Source: Pseudogulbenkiania ferrooxidans 2002 (GTDB lineage Bacteria; Pseudomonadota; Gammaproteobacteria; Burkholderiales; Chromobacteriaceae). From it: 64,000 nucleotides of DNA. The first letter of the stretch is position 1. Each line of letters begins with the position of its first letter. The translations under genes were made by a program, and so were the position numbers. This document shows, piece by piece, positions 18,505-26,639 of this stretch. The stretch spans positions 124,001-188,000 of the forward strand of contig NZ_ACIS01000003.1 of assembly GCF_000174355.1 (NCBI RefSeq), read 5' to 3'. The notes under the pieces are model-generated. The model was not told the DNA's origin, made no database searches, and saw nothing but the letters and a program-made list of their open reading frames with translations.

Positions 18505-19317
18505 TTACGCCGGCACCCCCAGGATCACACTCGACGCCTTGAAGATCGCTGTGGCGGTCTTGCCCACGGCGAGGTCGAGTGCCTGGCTGCTGTCGTTGGT
18601 GACGATGGCGGCCACGGCGATGCCGCCGGGCAGATCGATCACCACTTCGGTGTTCACCGCTCCGGGCACGATGCGCGCGATAGTGCCGCTCAGACGATTG
18701 CGCGCGGAGAAGCGGGCGCCTTCGCCATCGGTCAGCACGATCACCGACGACGACTTCACCAGCGCAAACGCCTCGGCGCCGGACCGCAGCCCCAGCCCTT
18801 CGGCACTCTCGTGCGTGACGGTGGCCACGATCTTCTGCCCTCCCGTGACTTCCAGCTCGATTTCGTCGTTGACGGCGCCATGCTTCACGGCGACGACCTT
18901 GCCGAGGAACTGGTTGCGCGCACTGGTATTCATCCCCATCCTCCTGATCAGAACATAATCGTCGGCGAGGCTGTCGGCCTGTCGCCCCAGCTGCTCGATG
19001 AAACGGCGGTGCTCGCGCTCGATGATGCGGAAGTTCTCCACCAGTTGCTCACCGCGCGGCGTCAGGCGCGTGCCGCCGCCGCCCTTGCCGCCCACCAGCC
19101 GCTCCACCAACGGCTCGCCGGCCAGGTTGTTCATGGCGTCGATGGCGTCCCACGCCGCCTTGTAGCTCATCTTGATGGCCTTGGCGGCCCGGGTGATGGA
19201 GCCGCATTCGGCGATCTTGGCCAGCAATTCGATACGTCCGGCCCCACCGAAATTCTCGCCGCCCACCGTCATCCACACCGAACCGCACAAGGCAATGCTG
19301 TTGTCTTTCGTGTCCAT
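18505..19317 (-). CDS. modE: Molybdate-responsive regulator ModE
   Basis: A 270-residue ModE. The N-terminal winged HTH (residues 20-110: GRIELLAKIAECGSITRAAKAIKMSYKAAWDAIDAMNN) is followed by two TOBE molybdate-binding repeats (about 135-200 and 205-270: SARNQFLGKVVAVKHGAVNDE and SARNRLSGTIARIVPGAVNTE). It represses modABC when molybdate is bound; a matching operator lies before modA. Its stop codon is also the right target duplication of MITE copy A. Confidence 0.96.
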   Translation of the reverse strand: MDTKDNSIALCGSVWMTVGGENFGGAGRIELLAKIAECGSITRAAKAIKMSYKAAWDAIDAMNNLAGEPLVERLVGGKGGGGTRLTPRGEQLVENFRIIEREHRRFIEQLGRQADSLADDYVLIRRMGMNTSARNQFLGKVVAVKHGAVNDEIELEVTGGQKIVATVTHESAEGLGLRSGAEAFALVKSSSVIVLTDGEGARFSARNRLSGTIARIVPGAVNTEVVIDLPGGIAVAAIVTNDSSQALDLAVGKTATAIFKASSVILGVPA

Positions 19318-19323
19318 GGCTTG

Positions 19324-19902
19324 CTAGCACCCTCGCCTGTCTGAATCGGAAAAGCCCGCACGCGGCCCCAGACCCGCAGCGCCTCCCGGCGCCGCCGCGC
19401 CAGCACGCGAGGCCGCCAGCTCGGCGAACAGGAAGGATTTCCAACTCCGGCGGGCGGGGTTGCGTCGCGACAGCGACGGGAAATAGCGCACCAGGAGCCG
19501 CGACACCGCCTCCCGCCCGCTCAGCCCCAGGTCCACCGACAACGGCCGCTCGCCAAAGCAGGCCGCCGCCACGGCGCGTGCCAGCCACTCGGCCTCCGCC
19601 TCCAGCACATCGGGCGCGCGGTGCGCCCCCAGCAGGGCGACCAGCTCGGCAAAGCCGGCGGGCGTCGCGGCGCGGATGCTGGCGTAATCCGGTTCCGGCA
19701 TCGGCTCCAGACGGTCCAGCTCGGGGAAGCGCTGCGCCAGCATCGCCAGCAGCGCCGGCTGCGGCAGACCGAGGGTCCAGGCGAACAGCGGCAAGTCGCC
19801 GTCCTGGGCATGGCGCAGCACCCCGGCGATCGCCCGGTCCAACAACGCCGACTCGTCACGGGGCAGCGGCGCCGTGGCCGTGGAGAGAGAAAGAGCACTC
19901 AT
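19324..19902 (-). CDS. NifQ-like protein without the metal-binding Cys cluster
   Basis: A 192-residue protein resembling NifQ (PF04891), a molybdenum-handling factor for nitrogenase cofactor synthesis: LPLFAWTLGLPQPALLAMLAQRFPE, then LVRYFPSLSRRNPARRSWKSFLF. Canonical NifQ ends with a Cx4Cx2Cx5C metal site after the WK-x-F segment. Here that part reads AASRAGAAAPGG... and contains no such cysteines. Either the site is lost, a frameshift has scrambled the tail, or this is a separate subfamily. Its place between modC and modE supports a molybdenum role. No nif genes are in the window. Confidence 0.6.
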   Translation of the reverse strand: MSALSLSTATAPLPRDESALLDRAIAGVLRHAQDGDLPLFAWTLGLPQPALLAMLAQRFPELDRLEPMPEPDYASIRAATPAGFAELVALLGAHRAPDVLEAEAEWLARAVAAACFGERPLSVDLGLSGREAVSRLLVRYFPSLSRRNPARRSWKSFLFAELAASRAGAAAPGGAAGLGPRAGFSDSDRRGC

Positions 19903-19993
19903 GTCGCGAGCCTTTCTGGTGTCGAGGTGGGTGGGTAGGTCATGGGACAGCGCAGCCGGCCCGTCCGCCGGCGCCGGGCAGAGGGAACGCGGG

Positions 19994-20704
19994 TCAACAC
20001 GCCCGGGCCGGCAGCACGCCCGGCGGCTGGCACGCCTCGGCGGGAGCGATCATGCCGTCGTGCAGCGCCAGCACCTGCTCGCCGAACACCGCCACGTCCT
20101 CCGGATCGTGCGTGATCAGCACCATCGGCACCTGCAGGCGGCGCTGCAGTTCGTCCAGCTCCTCCCGCATCCGCTGGCGCAACAAGGGGTCGAGCGCGGC
20201 AAACGGCTCGTCCAGCAGCAGCGCCCGGGGTTCGGCCACCAGCGCCCGCGCCAGCGCGGTGCGCTGGCGCTGCCCGCCGGACAGTTCGCCGGGCATCTGG
20301 TGGGCGAGGTGGCTCAGATGCAACGCCTCCAGCCAGTAATCGACCGCCTCGCTCTTCTCGGCAGCGCGCGGGTTGAACCAGCCGCGCTTCAGGCCGAAGC
20401 CGATGTTCTGGCGCACGCTCAGGTGCGGAAAGAGCGCATAGTCCTGGAACAGGTAGCCCACCTTGCGCGCCTGCGGCGCAAGGTCGATGCCGGCGCCGGC
20501 ATCGAACAGGGTCTCGCCGTCGAGGCGGATATGGCCGTGGTCGGGCCGCATCAGCCCGGCGATCGCCTTCAGCGTCAGGCTCTTGCCCGAACCGGACGGC
20601 CCGAAGATGACGATGCGCTGGCTCACCGACTGAAAGCGGACCTGCAACTGGAAGGTGCGCTTGCCGGAATGCAGGGTCTTGCGGATATCGATATCGAGCT
20701 GCAT
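19994..20704 (-). CDS. modC: Molybdate ABC transporter ATPase ModC (short form)
   Basis: A 236-residue ABC ATPase: Walker A GPSGSGKS (about residue 37), Q-loop LFQDYALFPHL, signature LSGGQRQRTALARAL, Walker B ALLLDEP and switch His THDPEDVAVF. It is far shorter than E. coli ModC (352 residues) and lacks the C-terminal TOBE/MOP domain, so molybdate sensing probably rests with ModE. ATG 20704 follows the modB stop by 11 bp. Confidence 0.93.
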   Translation of the reverse strand: MQLDIDIRKTLHSGKRTFQLQVRFQSVSQRIVIFGPSGSGKSLTLKAIAGLMRPDHGHIRLDGETLFDAGAGIDLAPQARKVGYLFQDYALFPHLSVRQNIGFGLKRGWFNPRAAEKSEAVDYWLEALHLSHLAHQMPGELSGGQRQRTALARALVAEPRALLLDEPFAALDPLLRQRMREELDELQRRLQVPMVLITHDPEDVAVFGEQVLALHDGMIAPAEACQPPGVLPARAC

Positions 20705-20715
20705 GCTCCGCTCTC

Positions 20716-21387
20716 CTACTGGTTGGCGATGCGGCCGGGGGCCAGACGTCCCGCCGCCAGCAGCACCACCATGCACACCACCGAGGTGATCAGCACCAAG
20801 GTATTGGCCACGTCGTCCTGCCCGGCCTGCACCGCCTCGTACACGGCGATCGACAGGGTTTGCGTCTTGCCCGGGATGCTGCCCGCCACCATCAGCGTCG
20901 CGCCGAACTCGCCCAGCGCCCGGGCGAAGGCCAGCAGCACCCCGGCCAGGATGCCGCGCCAGGCCAGCGGCAAGGTGACGCGGAAGAAGATCGCGGCCTC
21001 CGAGACGCCCAGCACCCGCGCCGCCTGCTCGAGCTGGCCGTCGACCGCCTCGAACGCCGCCCGCGCCGGCTTGAACACCAGCGGAAAGGCCACGAGGGAG
21101 GCGGCGATCACCGCGCCCTGCCAGGTAAAGATCAGATTGATGCCGAAGCTGTCGTGCAGCCAGGCGCCCAGCGAGCCGCGCCGTCCCACCAGCACTAGCA
21201 GGTAGAAGCCCAGCACCGTGGGCGGCATCACCATCGGCAGGGTCAGCACGGTGTCGAGCAGGTCACGCCCGACGAAACGCCCCCGCGCCAGCAGGAAGCC
21301 CACGCCCACGCCGAGCAGCAGATTGAGCAGCGTGGCGCAGCCGGCCACCTTCAACGACAGCGCCAGCGCCGTCCATGCCGATTCCAT
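20716..21387 (-). CDS. modB: Molybdate ABC transporter permease ModB
   Basis: A 223-residue inner-membrane permease with about five helices and the EAA loop ARVLGVSEAAIFFRVTLPLAWRGILAG, followed by RALGEFGATLMVAGSIPGKTQT, diagnostic of ModB. It starts 10 bp after the modA stop and overlaps nothing; modC follows closely. Confidence 0.95.
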   Translation of the reverse strand: MESAWTALALSLKVAGCATLLNLLLGVGVGFLLARGRFVGRDLLDTVLTLPMVMPPTVLGFYLLVLVGRRGSLGAWLHDSFGINLIFTWQGAVIAASLVAFPLVFKPARAAFEAVDGQLEQAARVLGVSEAAIFFRVTLPLAWRGILAGVLLAFARALGEFGATLMVAGSIPGKTQTLSIAVYEAVQAGQDDVANTLVLITSVVCMVVLLAAGRLAPGRIANQ

Positions 21388-21397
21388 GTGTCCTCGC

Positions 21398-22156
21398 TCA
21401 GGGCTTCAAGAAACCGTACTTGCCCAGGATCGCCTGCCCGGCCGGGGACAGCACGTAGGTGACGAAACGCCGGGCTTCGTCGCCATTGGCGCTGCTGGCG
21501 GTTTTGGCGATCGGGTAACGGATGGCGAGGTCGAGCGGCACCGAGAACGCCACTTTCACCTTGTCCTTCATGATGGCGGCGTCGGTGCCGTAGACGAAAC
21601 CGGCATCGACCTCGCCGCGCGCCACGTAGTCCAGCGACTGGCGCACGTTCTGGGTCGTGACCGCCTTGGTTTCCAGCGCCTGCCACAGCCTGGCGGCCTC
21701 CAGCGCGTGCCGGGTGTAGCGGCCGACCGGGACGCTGGCCGGGTTGCCGATGGCGACCTTCTGCACGCCGCCCTGATTCAGGTCCTCCAGCCGCTTGAGC
21801 GCCAGCTTGCTGTCGCCGGGCACGATCAGCACCAGGCTATTGCGCACGAAATCATGCCGCTCGCTCGCCGCTACCAGCTTCTGCTGCACGGCCTGGTCCA
21901 TGGTTTCCTGATCGGCCGAGGCGAACACGTCGACGGGGGCGCCCTTGGCCATCTGCTGCAGCAGTGCGCCCGAGGCGCCGAAGTTCAGCAACACCTTGGA
22001 ACCCGGATACTTGGTCTCGTAACCCTGAGCGATGTCCTTGAAGGCGTTGGTGAGGCTGGCGGCGGCGGACACCGTGAGCTCGCCGGCGTGCACCAGGCCG
22101 GTGACGGCAACGATGACGGCGGCGGCCAAAAGGCGTTTCGTCAGCGAGAGAGGCAT
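21398..22156 (-). CDS. modA: Periplasmic molybdate-binding protein ModA
   Basis: A 252-residue solute-binding protein. The signal peptide MPLSLTKRLLAAAVIVAV... is cleaved near VHA-GE, then ELTVSAAASLTNAFKDIAQ and LNFGASGALLQQMAKGAPVDVFASAD hold the oxyanion-binding Ser and Ala contacts; VYGTDAAI lies near residue 190. ATG 22156 is preferred over the upstream in-frame start at 22201, which would pre-empt the signal peptide and overlap the operator. Confidence 0.95.
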   Translation of the reverse strand: MPLSLTKRLLAAAVIVAVTGLVHAGELTVSAAASLTNAFKDIAQGYETKYPGSKVLLNFGASGALLQQMAKGAPVDVFASADQETMDQAVQQKLVAASERHDFVRNSLVLIVPGDSKLALKRLEDLNQGGVQKVAIGNPASVPVGRYTRHALEAARLWQALETKAVTTQNVRQSLDYVARGEVDAGFVYGTDAAIMKDKVKVAFSVPLDLAIRYPIAKTASSANGDEARRFVTYVLSPAGQAILGKYGFLKP

Positions 22157-22185
22157 CTTGGTCTCCGAGTTGAAATGTCGATCGA

Positions 22186-22211
22186 GCGTAATATACAGCA
22201 ATATATCACGC
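22186..22211. promoter_or_regulatory. ModE operator upstream of modA
   Basis: Dyad GCGTAATATA-N6-TATATCACGC, with nine of ten arm positions symmetric. The TATA-N6-TATA centre is that of ModE boxes. It lies 30 bp upstream of the modA start, so molybdate-bound ModE should repress the mod operon. Confidence 0.85.
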
Positions 22212-22363
22212 TGTCGAAAACCCTCGCGACAGAAGCTGATTTACATCAAGGAAGGCGTCCGGCCCCGGTCACCTCGGACGCGCGTGGCCGGGCGCAATGG
22301 CCGGATCTTGGGAGGGGAAAGGTGGACGCTGCCGACCCTTACGGGAGGCCGGCCGGGACGCTC

Positions 22364-22705
22364 TCAGTCGTCCCGCGTCAGCACTTCCAGCAGTTCGATT
22401 TCGAAGATGAGGTTGGAGTTGGGTTTGATGTGAGCGCCGATCTGCCTTTCGCCATAGGCGAGATGGGCCGGCACGAAGAGCTTGCGCTTGCCGCCGACCT
22501 TCATCCCCATCAGGCCCTGATCCCAGCCCTTGATCACCCGCCCGGTGCCGATGACGCACTGGAAGGGGCGGCCGCGGTCGTACGAAGAGTCGAACTTGGT
22601 GCCGTCCTCGAGAAAACCGTTGTACTGGGTGGTGATCAAGGCGCCTTTGACCACCTCCTTGCCGTCGCCCGGTTGAATGTCCACAACCTGTAATTCGTTA
22701 CTCAT
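22364..22705 (-). CDS. FKBP-type peptidyl-prolyl isomerase
   Basis: A 113-residue single-domain FKBP without signal peptide, so cytoplasmic. Active-site residues are in QYNGFLEDGTKFDSSYDRG, GRVIKGWDQGLMGMKVGGKRKL, LAYGERQIG and NSNLIFEIELL. It catalyses cis-trans isomerisation of X-Pro bonds. ATG 22705; the codon before it in frame is TTG. An uptake-like 9-mer sits 50 bp upstream (22754-22762). Confidence 0.95.
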   Translation of the reverse strand: MSNELQVVDIQPGDGKEVVKGALITTQYNGFLEDGTKFDSSYDRGRPFQCVIGTGRVIKGWDQGLMGMKVGGKRKLFVPAHLAYGERQIGAHIKPNSNLIFEIELLEVLTRDD

Positions 22706-22816
22706 CAAGCACTCTCGTTGATTCGGTCATCGGTCAATGCTGCACGCAGCACGTTGGCCGAAATTGTAGCGCATCTTGCGCCGCCGTCGCCGCAGCGGGC
22801 ACTGCCAAGGGTGCGC

Positions 22817-23368
22817 TCAGGCCCGGGGGGCATTGAAACGCGCTTCGGCCTCGCGGAACAGCGTTTTGACCCCCTCCACGTCCCAGGGGCGCTCGATCAG
22901 CGTTTCGTGGTCCCACTCGCTTCTCGGCCGGGCAGGGTGGAAGAAGTCGCCGCCGTACACATGGATGGCGCAGGTCATCTTGCCGATGGGATTCAGCACC
23001 GAATGAATGATGTCGCGACCGAGGGTCGCCACTTCGCCGGTGCCGAGTGACTGGGCCCCGGCCGCCTCGATGCCGCCTGCCGTGCGGCGCCAGAACACGT
23101 TGTCTTCACGGCCGGAATAGATGCCGATCACGGCAAACATCTGGTGGTTATGCGGCATCAGGCTCATGCACGGCGCCCAGACGAAGTTGAGGATGGTGAG
23201 TTCCGGGCCGGCATAGAGCGGGGTAATGCCGGCATGCTGCGGCTCGCCCAACCCGGCCATAACGCCTTGCCTATCCGCCACCGCCTCCTGCACCAGCTCG
23301 CGAATGGCCCCCTGCCCGTCGGCCACCGCCTTCAGGCAGTTCTGGATGAAACGGTCCTTGTCGAACAT
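22817..23368 (-). CDS. Cysteine-dioxygenase-like cupin protein
   Basis: A 183-residue cupin. The metal-binding pattern MPHNHQMFAVIGIYSGREDNVFWRR, with a later HSVLNPIGKMTCAIHVYGGDFF, resembles cysteine dioxygenase-type cupins. Start 23368 (MFDKDRFIQNCLKAV) has a purine-rich GGGGAGGG upstream. Substrate unknown; thiol dioxygenase activity is the reasonable guess. Single gene. Confidence 0.75.
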   Translation of the reverse strand: MFDKDRFIQNCLKAVADGQGAIRELVQEAVADRQGVMAGLGEPQHAGITPLYAGPELTILNFVWAPCMSLMPHNHQMFAVIGIYSGREDNVFWRRTAGGIEAAGAQSLGTGEVATLGRDIIHSVLNPIGKMTCAIHVYGGDFFHPARPRSEWDHETLIERPWDVEGVKTLFREAEARFNAPRA

Positions 23369-23579
23369 GATTTTTACCCTCCCCGGTTTCGCTCGATGGC
23401 CGGCCCTTTCAGCGTGGCACATGCCTCCCTAGTGAGAAAGGTTTTCGCGACGGTCACGCCCGGGCCGGGCGCGCCCTCCCGGCGCGGCGGCCGGATCTCG
23501 AGTCGGTTGATGGCAGTCAATGAAAACAGCGCGCCGCTTCGCCACTATCACCTCACCAACATCAGCGGAGTAACTGAAC

Positions 23580-24332
23580 ATGCAGAACAGACTTCAAGGC
23601 AAGGTGGCCGTCGTCACCGGGGCCAGCAGCGGGATCGGACGCGCGATCGTGACGCGGTACGTGGCGGAAGGCGCCCGCGTGGTCGCCTTCGCCCGCAACG
23701 CCGAGGCGCTCGCGGAACTGGCGGCGGCGCATCCCGGACAGGTGATCGCCGTCACCGGCGACGTGACGCGCCAGGAGGATTTGCAGCGGCTGGTCGAGGA
23801 AACCACCAGGCACGTCGGCAAGATCGACATCCTGGTCCCCAACGCCGGCATCGCGCGCGTGGTGCCGTTTGCGGACAGCAGCGCCGAGGCGTTCAACACG
23901 CAATTCTCGGTCAACCTGTTCGGGGCCGCCGAAACCGCCCGGCTCTTTCTGCCGCACATCCGCCCGGGCGGAACGATCCAGTTCATCACCACCTTCCTCA
24001 CCCAGGTCGGCTTTCCCGGGCTCGCCATCTACAGCGCCAGCAAGGCGGCGCTGAAGTCGCTGTCGCAGACGCTGGCGGCGGAACTGGCGCCCAGAGGCAT
24101 CCGCGTGAACTGCATCGCCCCCGGCCCCATCGGCACCCCGCTGTGGGGCACGGTGGGTCTCCCGCCCGAGGTGCTCGGCCAGGTGGCGGAACAGGTCACC
24201 GCCAGGCTGATCCCCGGGGCGTTCGGCCAACCCGACGACATCGCCGAGACCTCGGTGTTCCTGGTGTCGGATGCGGCCAAAAACATCTACGGGCAGGAAA
24301 TCGTGGTCGATGGCGGTTACACCATTGGCTAA
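23580..24332 (+). CDS. SDR family oxidoreductase
   Basis: A 250-residue classical short-chain dehydrogenase. The dinucleotide motif is TGASSGIG (residues 14-21), then NAG at NAGIAR, and the catalytic YSASK (about residue 150) with an upstream Thr/Ser at FITTFLTQ; the C-terminal INxxGG-like segment is VVDGGYTIG. The helix after the glycine motif and ARNAEAL suggest NADP preference. Substrate unknown. A short inverted repeat GGCCTCC/GGAGGCC follows the stop. Confidence 0.94.
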   Translation: MQNRLQGKVAVVTGASSGIGRAIVTRYVAEGARVVAFARNAEALAELAAAHPGQVIAVTGDVTRQEDLQRLVEETTRHVGKIDILVPNAGIARVVPFADSSAEAFNTQFSVNLFGAAETARLFLPHIRPGGTIQFITTFLTQVGFPGLAIYSASKAALKSLSQTLAAELAPRGIRVNCIAPGPIGTPLWGTVGLPPEVLGQVAEQVTARLIPGAFGQPDDIAETSVFLVSDAAKNIYGQEIVVDGGYTIG

Positions 24333-24437
24333 GCGCAAGCGGCCTCCTATCCTGCTAGGAACGGAGGCCGGCTCGCGATGCCGCACGGCATCGCCATCGA
24401 CCTCCCCGTTGTCACTGTCACACCGAGTATCGCCACC

Positions 24438-25043
24438 ATGAGCTATCCCGCCTTTTTCGACGCCGTTCCCCCGATTCTGGTTCACGACAAGCTGGCCGGC
24501 CTGCTCGGCGCCAGCAGCGACGGCATGCTGACCTATCACTACGTCGATGCCGTGCGCCTGGCCGGCCACTCCTGCCCCACCGTGGCGAGCGCCTACCTGA
24601 TGGCGAGGCGCGCCTTGCAGGTGCTGTTCCCCGACGACGTGCCGGAGCGCGGCGAGATCGACGTCAGCTTCGCCAAGTCGCAGGACGAGGGCGTGACCGG
24701 CGTCATCGCCAGCGTGATCGGCCTGATCACCGGTGCCGCCGGTCCGGGAGGGTTCAAGGGCATCGGGGGACGCTTCAAGCGGCACGACCTGCTGCATTTC
24801 GATGCCGCGATCGAGGGCGAGGTCCGCTTCCAGCGCAAGGACAACGGCGCCGCCGTGCAGCTTGGCGTCAACCTCGGCCGGGTGCCTCCCAGCCCACTCA
24901 GTGGCCCCCTGCTGCAGCGGATCATGGCCGGCACCGCCACGTTGGCCGAAGCCCATGAATTCGCCGAACTCTGGCAAGCCCGGGTGAAGAAGATCCTGAT
25001 CGAGCATGCGGACGACCCGGAGCTGATCGTCGTCAGGCTCTGA
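24438..25043 (+). CDS. FmdE-like protein (formylmethanofuran dehydrogenase subunit E family)
   Basis: A 201-residue protein. VRLAGHSCPTVASAYLMARRAL carries the FmdE-family His-Ser-Cys-Pro motif near the N-terminus. FmdE was defined in methanogens as a subunit of the Mo-enzyme formylmethanofuran dehydrogenase, but homologues occur in bacteria with no methanofuran pathway and no known role. The zinc-ribbon tail of archaeal FmdE is absent. ATG 24438 is chosen because the family starts there; the frame runs open to 24378. An uptake-like 9-mer lies inside at 24942-24950. Confidence 0.65.
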   Translation: MSYPAFFDAVPPILVHDKLAGLLGASSDGMLTYHYVDAVRLAGHSCPTVASAYLMARRALQVLFPDDVPERGEIDVSFAKSQDEGVTGVIASVIGLITGAAGPGGFKGIGGRFKRHDLLHFDAAIEGEVRFQRKDNGAAVQLGVNLGRVPPSPLSGPLLQRIMAGTATLAEAHEFAELWQARVKKILIEHADDPELIVVRL

Positions 25044-25345
25044 GCCTCCTCCATCTGGCATCACTGGCGCAGCCATGCCCGGGAGGTGGTGCCTCACCCG
25101 CTGGCCGGAGGCCGTCGCGCGGCGCCATCGCACAGCGGCCCCCTCCTCTATGCCGGATCAACACGCGCAGGCCGCAGCGCCGCCACGCATCCCGTTTTCC
25201 CGTTATGATGTTTGTGGCCGGGATGAGAGCGGGCCTCCTGCCGACGACCGGTGCCGGTATTTGCTACCGCTATCGCTCCTCCCTTCATTCGCCTACCCGG
25301 CAGGGCGGCCGCCTCGGCGGGCCTGCCCGCAACCAAGTCGACGCG
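25044..25345. other. Intergenic region
   Basis: About 300 bp between the FmdE-like and flavin-reductase genes. The frame of the flavin reductase runs open upstream to 25205, but no conserved residues or ribosome site support a longer protein. No clear regulatory motif was seen. Confidence 0.5.
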
Positions 25346-25996
25346 ATGATTATCGATTTCACCAAGACCGATCCGTTGCTGGCCTACCAATGGCTCACCG
25401 CCACCGTGACCCCACGCCCCATCGCCTGGGTATCCACCCGCTCGGCCCAGGGCATCAGCAATCTGGCACCGTTCAGCTTCTTTCAGGTGGTGACCGGCAC
25501 GCCGCCGACGGTGATGCTGTCCCCCTTGGTGCAAGGCGACGGCAGCCTCAAGGACACCGTCCGCAACATCCAGGAAACCGGGGAGTTCGTCGTCAACCTG
25601 GTGCCGTTTGCCATGGCAGACCGGATGAACGCCACCGCCTTCGGCTACGAGCACGGCATCAGCGAGTTCGAGCGCTGTCACATCCCGAGTCAAGCGTCGG
25701 AACACGTCCAACCGTTGCGCGTCGAGGGCGCCAGCGTCAGTTTCGAATGCCGGATGGCCGCGCTGTACCCCTACCCGGAACACAAGCCGTCGTGCCACAT
25801 CATTCTGGGAGAAGTGCTGCTGGCTCACATCGACGAGTCGATACTGGACGAACGCGGCCGCGTCGATCCGGCTTGCCTGGACATCATCGCCCGCATGGGC
25901 GGCAAGTGGTACAGCCGTACCCGCTCGGAAGCCAACTTCGAACTGTCGCGGCCGAGCGGCTGGGACGACCGCTCCACCGGCCGTACCACCCAGTAA
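25346..25996 (+). CDS. Flavin reductase family protein (FMN-binding split barrel)
   Basis: A 216-residue protein of the flavoredoxin type: VTPRPIAWVSTRSAQGISNLAPFSFFQVVTG at the FMN site and KDTVRNIQETGEFVVNLV. Such proteins bind FMN and supply reduced flavin or reduce small molecules. ATG 25346 starts MIIDFTKTDPLLAYQWL as in the family. Single gene. Confidence 0.9.
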   Translation: MIIDFTKTDPLLAYQWLTATVTPRPIAWVSTRSAQGISNLAPFSFFQVVTGTPPTVMLSPLVQGDGSLKDTVRNIQETGEFVVNLVPFAMADRMNATAFGYEHGISEFERCHIPSQASEHVQPLRVEGASVSFECRMAALYPYPEHKPSCHIILGEVLLAHIDESILDERGRVDPACLDIIARMGGKWYSRTRSEANFELSRPSGWDDRSTGRTTQ

Positions 25997-26249
25997 GGCC
26001 AAATCGCGGCAGGCCGGGCCGGCGTTGACGCCGTGTCGTATCGACAGCGTACCGACAACGTCGGCCACCGGTTCTGCGAGGCCTTCCGAATACATTCATG
26101 AAGAAGCAATCGGAGCCTGCGCTAAAGCCTGCATTGTGCCGCTGGTTTCGAAACCGGCGACCTCCGCCCCCCCAAATGGTGCTGCCCGTAGCGCGTCCTA
26201 TACTGCATCAGGATCAGTGTACACATCGATATCCACAAGGAGTTTCACC

Positions 26250-26363
26250 ATGGGCAAGATCAGACAAGGCAACAAGGAAGCAAAGAAATCACCCATCATG
26301 ACGCCCAAGGAGAAGAAAGCCGCGAAACAGGGCAAGAAACACACCTCGGACAAGATGCCTTGA
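26250..26363 (+). CDS. Small basic protein, 37 residues
   Basis: ATG 26250 with a strong ribosome site (AAGGAG, 7 bp upstream) opens a 37-codon frame, MGKIRQGNKEAKKSPIMTPK then EKKAAKQGKKHTSDKMP. About a third of the residues are Lys or Arg, so it is probably nucleic-acid binding or disordered. Similar tiny Lys-rich GNKE-containing proteins occur in proteobacteria without known function. An upstream in-frame extension to 26025 has no coding character. Confidence 0.6.
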   Translation: MGKIRQGNKEAKKSPIMTPKEKKAAKQGKKHTSDKMP

Positions 26364-26639
26364 TGGTTTCCTGATCGGTTTGCCGCGATGGATGGCTTGA
26401 TCCATGGACAGGACGAGCAGGCTGTTTTTCTAGCATGGGATGTTTCAGTCTTGCCGAATAAGGATTCAATTCTTGGTCTCGGCAGGCGGCTTGCCTTGTG
26501 CCCCCATCCGCCATCGCAGGGTTCTGGACGGATGTCGGCCCTCCCCTGCCACTGATGAGTCACGTGACCGCCTCAGCTGAGGGAAGTCGTTTGTTTGGTG
26601 GCCAGCCAAGACAGCCACGCGTTCATGGTGGAATAGAGC

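Noticed and set aside
24343-24371. Terminator after the SDR gene
   Set aside because: GGCCTCC/GGAGGCC hairpin is present but no T-tract follows.
26090-26180. tRNA-like stretch around GGTTTCGAAACC
   Set aside because: The T-loop-like sequence cannot be completed to a cloverleaf with acceptor and anticodon stems on either strand.
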